From Epithemia pelagica (lineage: Eukaryota; Bacillariophyta; Bacillariophyceae; Surirellales; Surirellaceae), in NCBI GenBank assembly GCA_946965045.2, contig OX337228.1, positions 186,001 through 250,000 of the forward strand: 64,000 bases of DNA, given 5' to 3'. Within the stretch, counting starts at the first letter, position 1. Each line of letters begins with the position of its first letter. A program made the translations under genes and the position numbers. Under the pieces are notes generated by a model. It saw nothing but the letters and a program-made list of their open reading frames with translations. It searched no databases and was not told the DNA's origin. This document shows positions 57,600-64,000 of the stretch, one piece after another.

Positions 57600-59224
57600 A
57601 TGGTGAGTGTCGCTGTGTGTGTGCAATGTGGAATGTTGGTTGTGAAGCGATCGTCCCAATAGCATAACTTCAACCAACCACGTGCGGAGACTCCACCACC
57701 TTCTGGTCCATACCACTCGCTCGCAGTGACCGCTGCTTCGGGTTTGAGTCATGGTGCGAATACCACGCCTTCACATTTTAGAATTCTTTTCAGTCTTCCT
57801 CTCGGATACGACGCTGACTGTGATCCGACCATGGCGAGGAGGGTGTACTTGTTGCGGCTCCTCTGGCACGATTACCGCTCTGTTGTCCGGAACAGAAGAA
57901 CGGTGTCACCACCAGCCGGAAAACTAGCTGTTCTGGCACCACTCGCGTTTGGAAACCCTGTGCCACACATATCGACTGGATGTCTATCAGATCTCTGATC
58001 CTCCCTTGTCTTATGTTTCCTAGAATGACGAGTACAGCCATGAGTTGGACGAAGAGCCCCTCGTAGACGCAGAGACGACGACCGCAAGTCCTGGAAGGGG
58101 CGGCAAAAGTTCCAAGAAACGGCGTGACACGCTACGGAAAGCGCCACAAGCACCCAAACGGTTCAAATCCAGCTATATTTGCTTTTTCATGGCCAAACAA
58201 CCGGAAATCAAGGAATCCCTTGGTGATAAGGCTACCGTCACGGAAATCTCCAAGCGCTCGGCCGAAATGTGGTAAGTCACTGGCCGCGTTCTTCCAAAAC
58301 ATGGTGCTTGATCGAAGAGTGTCACCCATTATGGTTCCGGCCATGTCCTCATCTTTGTGTGTGTCCCTGCATGACGTTTTAGGAAAGGCTTGTCGGCTGA
58401 AGACCGTGCGTACTGGGATGATGTTGCCGCCAAAGACAAGGAACGATACATGGTAGAAAAGGCATCCTACACGGGTCCCTGGCAGGTACCTTGGAAACGC
58501 GCCAAGAAAGATCCCAGTGCTCCCAAACGGCCCATGTCGGCCTTTTTGTACTTTTCGCAAGGAAAACGAACCCTGCTCAAGAAGCAACATCCGGAAATGA
58601 AGAATACCGAAGTGTCCCGGTTGCTGGGAGAAATGTGGCGGAATGCACCCGACTCGGAAAAACGCCCGCACATTGAAAAAGAAAAGGAAGAACGCGAAAA
58701 GTACAAGGTGGCCATTGCCAAATGGCGCAAGGACGCGGACGCTCGACAAGAAGCGCAAAAGCAGGCCGCCGCGGAATGGACGGAACCACAGCCATCGGCA
58801 CCCGTGGACGGAGGAATCCCAGCACCGGCACACCATTATTCGCGCGATCACAGTTACCCCCATCCACCTCCGGGACAGTACATGTACCAGCCGCCGCCCT
58901 TTCCCTATCGTAAGTTTCGAAACGCATTAGACCGCGCCTGACTGTTTCAGCAACCATGTCTATCTCTCACACACACTTTGCTTCACCACCTTCATTATAG
59001 CGTATTCGACTGGACCGTACAACTTTCCTCCTCCCCCCGGTCCCGGTGGGAAACAGCAACATGTGATTTTGGGCCCCAATGGTGTGCCGCATCACTATCC
59101 TCCTCCCGTGGGTCAAGGATCGTATCCTCCCGATCCGTCGCACGGATATCCTGCTGATGATGGCCTGGGTCCCGACTCGCACATGCCCTTTGAGTATCAT
59201 GACACGGTAGAAACAACCGAGTAG
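57600..59224 (+). CDS. HMG-box protein with two HMG boxes
   Basis: A chromatin protein that bends DNA. Exons are 57600-57602 (the ATG alone), 58024-58271, 58383-58909 and 59001-59224, with GT-AG introns throughout, giving 333 residues. The frame of exon 2 is preceded by a TAG at its acceptor, so a start within exon 2 is impossible. ATG|GTGAGT just upstream, joined to AATGACGAGTAC, gives MNDEYSHELDEE. HMG box 1 is at about 43-112 (APKRFKSSYICFFMAKQPEI, W at the box end) and box 2 at about 130-197 (APKRPMSAFLYFSQGKRTLL, LGEMWRNAPDSEKRPHIEKE). The C-terminus is Pro/Tyr/His-rich (HPPPGQYMYQPPPFPY). Intron 2 splits box 1 at the Trp codon. Confidence 0.85.
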
Positions 59225-60474
59225 ATGGGTTGCCAACATGTGTGTGTGTGTTTGGATGTGCCAGGCTTTTCTGGGTGTGTGCACAAAGTGTACATGTGTG
59301 TGTATGGTGCAGCCGCACAAGTTTTGAGTGTGAATAGCAAGAGTGTGCGACGCACGCTGCAAGGAAACGAGTGGATGGCTACTGGGTCCACGATGACGAC
59401 AACGACGACGTGTGTGTGTAAGATGTGTATCAAGTGTGTGTATTGAATCAAGTATTGCTGTTCTATTTCTATAATAATCACTGCGTGGAAGAGAGAGAGA
59501 GATGGATTTGTGGAATGACATTTTTCTCTCTCAATTGCGTTGCTATACAAACTATTACTCTAATAAGAACAAGAATAATCGTACGACTCTGTATGTCTGT
59601 TTCATAGAAAGGGTTTGTGCGTCATGACATGTAGCCTATCCTCCTCGAGTTTTATGCCTCAAGCTATCTCTATCGAGAGAGAGAGAGATGGATTTGTGGA
59701 AGGACATTTCTCTCGGTTGTGTTGCTCTACAAACTACTAGGAGTAAGAACAAGAAGAATCGTACGACGCTTGTCGGTGTGAGTTTCACAGAAAGTCCTTC
59801 TTGGTAGCGCATCAACTTCTGGCTCTCTCTACTCTAGAGTTTGGCGTCGAGGCATGGTACCAAAGCGTCCTGTATAGTAGAGACATGCCGAGTTTGATGC
59901 CTCCAGCCTCCAGCTCTCCCTATCCTGTAGTACGACTAGTCTAGGTGTATGTGCCATCGACACAACATAGAAGACCAGGATGCGCAATTGGAGGCCAGGT
60001 TGGATCAAAGTTCCAAGGCGATGAAGTGGTTCGTTCCGATTTCCGATGACGTAGTGGAGGCATAGATGGAAGGAGTACTGCCCTGGGAGCAAGGGGCTGT
60101 AGTCAAAGGAAGATCGGAACGGACAGCGCCGAGGCCAGCCCAAATGGTTACACGATCGATTCCGTTAAGTGCAAGGTTCTTCTTAGTACTGATAGGGACA
60201 CACTACGCCAGCCACGCCTCGTTCCCATAATTCCTCTCGAGAGTCAACCGACGCCGGGCGGTCGCCAAAAAGACTGCACCAAACGCTTCAAGCTTCTTCA
60301 AGAGAGGGTGAACCAAAACATAACACCCCTTCCCACTTTTTGAGAAAGGGCGATACAGTGGCACGACAACACAACGAGAAAGACTTGTTGTTGCGCAACC
60401 AAAAGGATCCATAGATCTCTCATTGGAACACGACGACCATCTCACAAAATCTTTCTGGATCATCCTCCCGAATC
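59225..60474. other. Intergenic region with a tandem duplication
   Basis: Positions 59489-59610 and 59675-59794 are diverged copies sharing GAGAGAGATGGATTTGTGGA, then GACATTT-TCTC, TACAAACTA and AATCGTACGAC. A TGTGTG-rich stretch follows the HMG stop. No gene was supported. Confidence 0.5.
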
Positions 60475-62247
60475 ATGAAGCTTTCGGAACCACCAGCCAA
60501 CGACCACAAACTCTTCGAATCGCCGTCCCAGCAGCAACCGTCAATGTTGTCTCGAGTATGGCAGGGTTGGTTTCCAGGCACAAACGATGAATCCTCTCTC
60601 CATGAAATTGAAAATATCAATCGCATGTTGGCGGCCGCAGAGATTTCCAGTCGAATTCACGTGTCACCAGCAGCCGAACAAGCAGCACCACCAGCACTTG
60701 GCCAACGACAACGACACAAGTACAAGTTTCAGATTGGACCCGACAATCCCCAATTCTTTTATGAAACGAATGACGAGGACGACGACGACGACGATGCTCA
60801 AAGTGTCGTGTCGGAATTGACGGCCCCGACCGTTCTGGCCTCGTCGTTGTCGTTGTCGCCTTCACGGTCCACTACAACCACCACTACCAAACCAACCACA
60901 ATGCCACGACGATCCAGTCGCATGATGGGTTTGTTGTTGGAGGAATTGAACGATGACGACGAAGAGTATCCCGAAGTGATGCAAACCTCGTCGGCCTCGT
61001 CGCAAGTCGAAGATGCCTGGTCCGACACGTCGTCGCAACAAGCCCGACAACCGGCCATGGTGGATCATGTCGATTCCCTCCACCAATTTCTCCAAGCCGT
61101 GACCGAGTTGGATCCTGTCGTACGAGCGACCATGGATCAAGCGCGGGCCTACAGTCACCAACAAGAGGATTTCTCACACAAGGGATCTGCCACCACATCA
61201 CAACTACCCACTGGCCATGCCTGGAGCAAGGCCTTTCAACTGCAATTTCTGCGGGCCGAATACTATGTCGTCGATCGGGCCGCCCATCGCTATGCTCGGT
61301 ATTGGCATGCCCGTCATTACTTGTGGGGAAAATCATCCAATGACAACAAGGAGTGCGCCTATGCACCCTGCTTGACGCAAGCACGGTGCTTTCGCCCGGG
61401 AAGCCTGGATGCCACCGTGTTGTCGAATCATGCCTATGTCCGGGCGGTACCCAACCACGAACGTGTCTTTTACCTGGATCCCTCTTGTGTCCATCCCGAC
61501 ACGTGTCCCATCGAATCCGTCCTCAAAGCAGCGTGGTATGTGTTGGAAACGTGTTTGGACCAGAGCGTGGAACACCTTCAATGCGAAGGTGCCATTTTCG
61601 TGTTGGACATGGGTCGTTTGACGCCGGGATCGTGGCGCACCAATCCACAAGCGGTGTATTATCATCAAACGTTGTTGTCCCAATTCCTGACGCTCTTGAT
61701 TCACGAGAGTTTGCCCATTCGGTGTGCCTCCTTTTGTATCCTCAATGGCGGCGCCTGGAACTGGGTTCTGCCCTGGTGGATTCCGCCCGAATTGCGATCC
61801 ACCGTCCATACCCTGGATTGTCGGGTGGAGTCGCAAGCACCAGCACCAGCCGTCGTGGTAGACGACTCGTTGGAAACGGCCGCCGCCGCCTATCATCATC
61901 ACGACATGGTACGGGACTGGACGGGAGGTGTCGTGGACCTACAACAGAATCCTCCCTTCGTGCAGCCCACCCTGCACGATCATCAAGCCTGGTTAAGGAC
62001 GCAACGGCACCAAGAAGAAGAAGCAGCAGCGTTCAATACCCAGACGACGACTTTCAAACCTCCGTCAAAACCCATCAAACGAGTTACAGTGACAGACGGC
62101 CCACCCACGATTCTCAACCTGCACGAATGGTCGCCACCCCGACGACGATGGTCTTCCCGCAAACAACATCCACCACCACCACAATCCTCCACCAAACGTG
62201 GTGGTGGTGTCCACAAATCCAAGCTTGCCCGACGGACTTCCTATTAG
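60475..62247 (+). CDS. CRAL-TRIO-like domain protein
   Basis: 590 residues, single exon, ATG at 60475 in an AATC-ATG context. The N-terminal 200 residues are Gln/Ser/Asp-rich, with an Asp run at about 102-107. From about 255, QLQFLRAEYYVVDRAAHRYA resembles the CRAL-TRIO N-terminal helix (FLRARKFdvekA). The lipid-binding-like part (about 305-440) has AYVRAVPNHERVFYLDPSCV, then CEGAIFVLDMGRLTPGSW (the strand-D-x-G block) and LLIHESLPIRCASFCILNGG, then WNWVLPWWIPPELR, matching the P-x-R-...-iN...f pattern. Sec14-type proteins carry lipids between membranes; this is a diverged member, so ligand and location are unknown. The C-terminus is basic and Pro-rich. Confidence 0.55.
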   Translation: MKLSEPPANDHKLFESPSQQQPSMLSRVWQGWFPGTNDESSLHEIENINRMLAAAEISSRIHVSPAAEQAAPPALGQRQRHKYKFQIGPDNPQFFYETNDEDDDDDDAQSVVSELTAPTVLASSLSLSPSRSTTTTTTKPTTMPRRSSRMMGLLLEELNDDDEEYPEVMQTSSASSQVEDAWSDTSSQQARQPAMVDHVDSLHQFLQAVTELDPVVRATMDQARAYSHQQEDFSHKGSATTSQLPTGHAWSKAFQLQFLRAEYYVVDRAAHRYARYWHARHYLWGKSSNDNKECAYAPCLTQARCFRPGSLDATVLSNHAYVRAVPNHERVFYLDPSCVHPDTCPIESVLKAAWYVLETCLDQSVEHLQCEGAIFVLDMGRLTPGSWRTNPQAVYYHQTLLSQFLTLLIHESLPIRCASFCILNGGAWNWVLPWWIPPELRSTVHTLDCRVESQAPAPAVVVDDSLETAAAAYHHHDMVRDWTGGVVDLQQNPPFVQPTLHDHQAWLRTQRHQEEEAAAFNTQTTTFKPPSKPIKRVTVTDGPPTILNLHEWSPPRRRWSSRKQHPPPPQSSTKRGGGVHKSKLARRTSY

Positions 62248-63572
62248 TCATGGACACAACAAGACGAGCCATTCCCCATCCACACACAAACTGCTGCGAA
62301 ACGAAGAAACACCATAGCTACCTCAAGAAAAGGTCGATTCATACGATATCTGCTGTAGACTGAGAGTGATCCTAGACTGAGAATTTTTCTTGTTCCCGGT
62401 GGTCCTCCTCCAACCTTGAAGATCGACCAGCTACTATTATAGCGTAATCCTATTGCCCCTACGTAATATATCTACGATCTAGCTAGAATGGGAGACAACG
62501 ATGGGGCCGCGTCCGTTTCGTCCTATGGAGACATATCGGTATTCGGTATTGCTTGTGGTTGATTGTGCAGAGGTGGTTATTTTATTTTTTGAGATCTCTC
62601 CAGTCTCCAGAAAAGTGAGCGAGGCTTGCTTTTGGTTTGGATCCTCTGGCGAAATGTGACATGTCCTTGGGCCCGATGTCCCTGTTCGTGTTTATCCCTT
62701 GATAGGCCCTTCGGGTTTAATTAGGGCGAAGATTTTTTGGTCAGATTTTTCTATGGGTCAAATGTCAACTGGTGTGGGTCCCAAATCCCAAATAGCAGAC
62801 TTTTTGGTTGGAGCTGTACATGGATCATTAGACGATGCTGGATGCCTGTGCTTCTGATTGCCAACCAGATCTGACCGCTCGTGTCCTCCGATGGAAAGCC
62901 CTTATCGTAGCGGTTTTTCCATCTTGCACATTTGGACTCTTCACTAAAATGGCATAAAGGATCTTTCCCCCTAAAGTCGAAGCACAAAATGACAAATCAA
63001 AACGATGGAAATCTTCGTGTTTACACGAGCGTCACGCAGGTTTGAACGGTTGAGAGCATCTTTCATCCTACAAACGCAAAAACGTCGAACGCCGAATTCA
63101 TTCGTTGGAGTAATCGAAACGACCTCCTTGTGGATATATCTTGTTCGGCTCCCAAAAGACACTTGGAGGAATCGACTCGGACGGGAATGCCAACGTCCAT
63201 TGGATGGAACATAGAGCATCATTTCTCCTGCGCTGTGGAGTATATAGAGACTCTATAGTATAGTTGTGTGTTGTTATTCCACTTGGATGAGGGTCACAAA
63301 GCTATATAGTAGGAACCCATCCCGAAAAAATGAATCCATTTCCTGTCGTTCCTGGCAAATTCGGGTCATAGGACAAGGCGTGGATTCCATCGTCCAAACC
63401 TGGCACAAATGGATCCTTGGTACCCGGAATAATACTCCCATGGTCTTTTGTTGCGGTCCTTTTCAGACAGGCGACAAACCTATCCCTGAGTACCACAAGT
63501 GACCCCAACAACAACAACCAGAGAACGACAATGGTGCCAGTGGCTCTCCCGACAAGGAACCCTTCCACTCAC
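62248..63572. other. Convergent intergenic region, no supported gene
   Basis: About 1.3 kb between the CRAL-TRIO-like stop (+) and the stop of the terminal gene (-). Short frames on both strands lack codon bias. Nothing was recognised. Confidence 0.4.
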
Positions 63573-64000
63573 TCAGGAAGTGGGTGACGAGGGAGTTGGT
63601 TCGGCTGCCGTGTCACGGTCGGTATCCTGCGGATTGGGGTCTCTGCTGGGGTGTGCCGCACAGGCGGCAATCGCCGCCGCTTGCGCCGCCGCCAATTGCT
63701 CTTCCAATTCTTGGACGCGTTCGGCATAGGTTTCATTTTCGTGCGTCAATCGCGCCATGGACTTTTCATTCTTGTACACGGTTTCATTAAAGGTGCTTCG
63801 TACCTTGACCAACTCCGATTTGAGCGATTGAATTTCCTCTTGTTGTTGTTCCGTCAAACGTTCCAACTCGGCCATTTTTTTGAGATAGTGTTCGTCCGGT
63901 ACCACTGGTTCGTCCGAGGCTGGGTCCGCGTTGCTGGTTGTGGCGGCTGTCGCCGCCGCGGCGGCTGCCCCACCTCCGACAAAACTGGACAACCATCCTC
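63573..64000 (-). CDS. Coiled-coil protein, 3' part; 5' end beyond the window
   Basis: The frame is open from the window edge to a stop at 63573 and reads GWLSSFVGGGAAAAAATAAT, then a coiled coil (YLKKMAELERLTEQQQEEIQ, LKSELVKVRSTFNETVYKNE, YAERVQELEEQLAAAQAAAI), then an acidic, Pro/Thr-rich tail. The W-L-S-S-F/Ala-rich opening resembles the extreme N-terminus of golgin-type proteins, so the start may lie only a few codons outside. No domain beyond the coiled coil is seen. Confidence 0.55.
   Translation of the reverse strand, partial: GWLSSFVGGGAAAAAATAATTSNADPASDEPVVPDEHYLKKMAELERLTEQQQEEIQSLKSELVKVRSTFNETVYKNEKSMARLTHENETYAERVQELEEQLAAAQAAAIAACAAHPSRDPNPQDTDRDTAAEPTPSSPTS

Overview
The window looks like nuclear DNA of a photosynthetic stramenopile, most likely a pennate diatom. 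The genes are eukaryotic: short GT-AG introns of about 80 to 500 nt, no operons, no ribosome binding sites, and long Gln/Asn/Ser/Thr-rich low-complexity stretches. The set includes a GRIP golgin, PP1, mitochondrial Hsp70, Oxa1/Cox18, a heat-shock factor, a CRC/LIN54-type factor and an HMG-box protein. One protein has a signal-peptide-plus-A/F N-terminus of the kind used for diatom plastid import. The species itself is an inference.

Layout. 0.6-9 kb: a GRIP-domain golgin (+) converging on a large 2OG-Fe(II) oxygenase (-). 9.4-16 kb: a segmentally duplicated block with an intact STK19-like winged-helix gene, a polytopic membrane protein, a decayed second STK19-like copy, degenerate TCAATCGCG-type repeats and a small single-pass membrane protein gene. 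16.6-18.8 kb: two tandem PIG-F-like genes on the minus strand, one of them frameshifted. 19.1-26.1 kb: a roughly 7-kb piggyBac-like element with long diverged terminal inverted repeats, a three-exon transposase containing a huge poly-Asn tract, and two further genes of unknown function. 26.16-27.23 kb: a Mutator-like element with about 150-bp inverted repeats and an exact 10-bp target-site duplication, lying about 20 bp outside the piggyBac end. 28-29.2 kb: a truncated small gene followed by a dead copy of the 15.3-kb membrane protein gene.

30-45 kb: a coiled-coil protein (+), mitochondrial Hsp70 (-), an intact third PIG-F-like gene (+), a third degenerate fragment of the small membrane protein family (-), PP1 (+) and a heat-shock transcription factor (+). 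46-64 kb: a probable plastid-targeted RusA-type Holliday-junction resolvase (+), Oxa1/Cox18 insertase (-), a disabled SET-TPR-MYND gene (-), a possible small membrane protein (-), a Uma2-like fold protein (-), a CRC-domain regulator (-), a two-box HMG protein (+), a CRAL-TRIO-like protein (+) and the 3' end of a coiled-coil gene (-) running off the window.

Housekeeping genes are intact and well separated. The 9-38 kb stretch has been reshaped by DNA-level duplication with introns and flanks retained, followed by decay, and by two DNA transposons. No rRNA, tRNA or CRISPR array could be supported.
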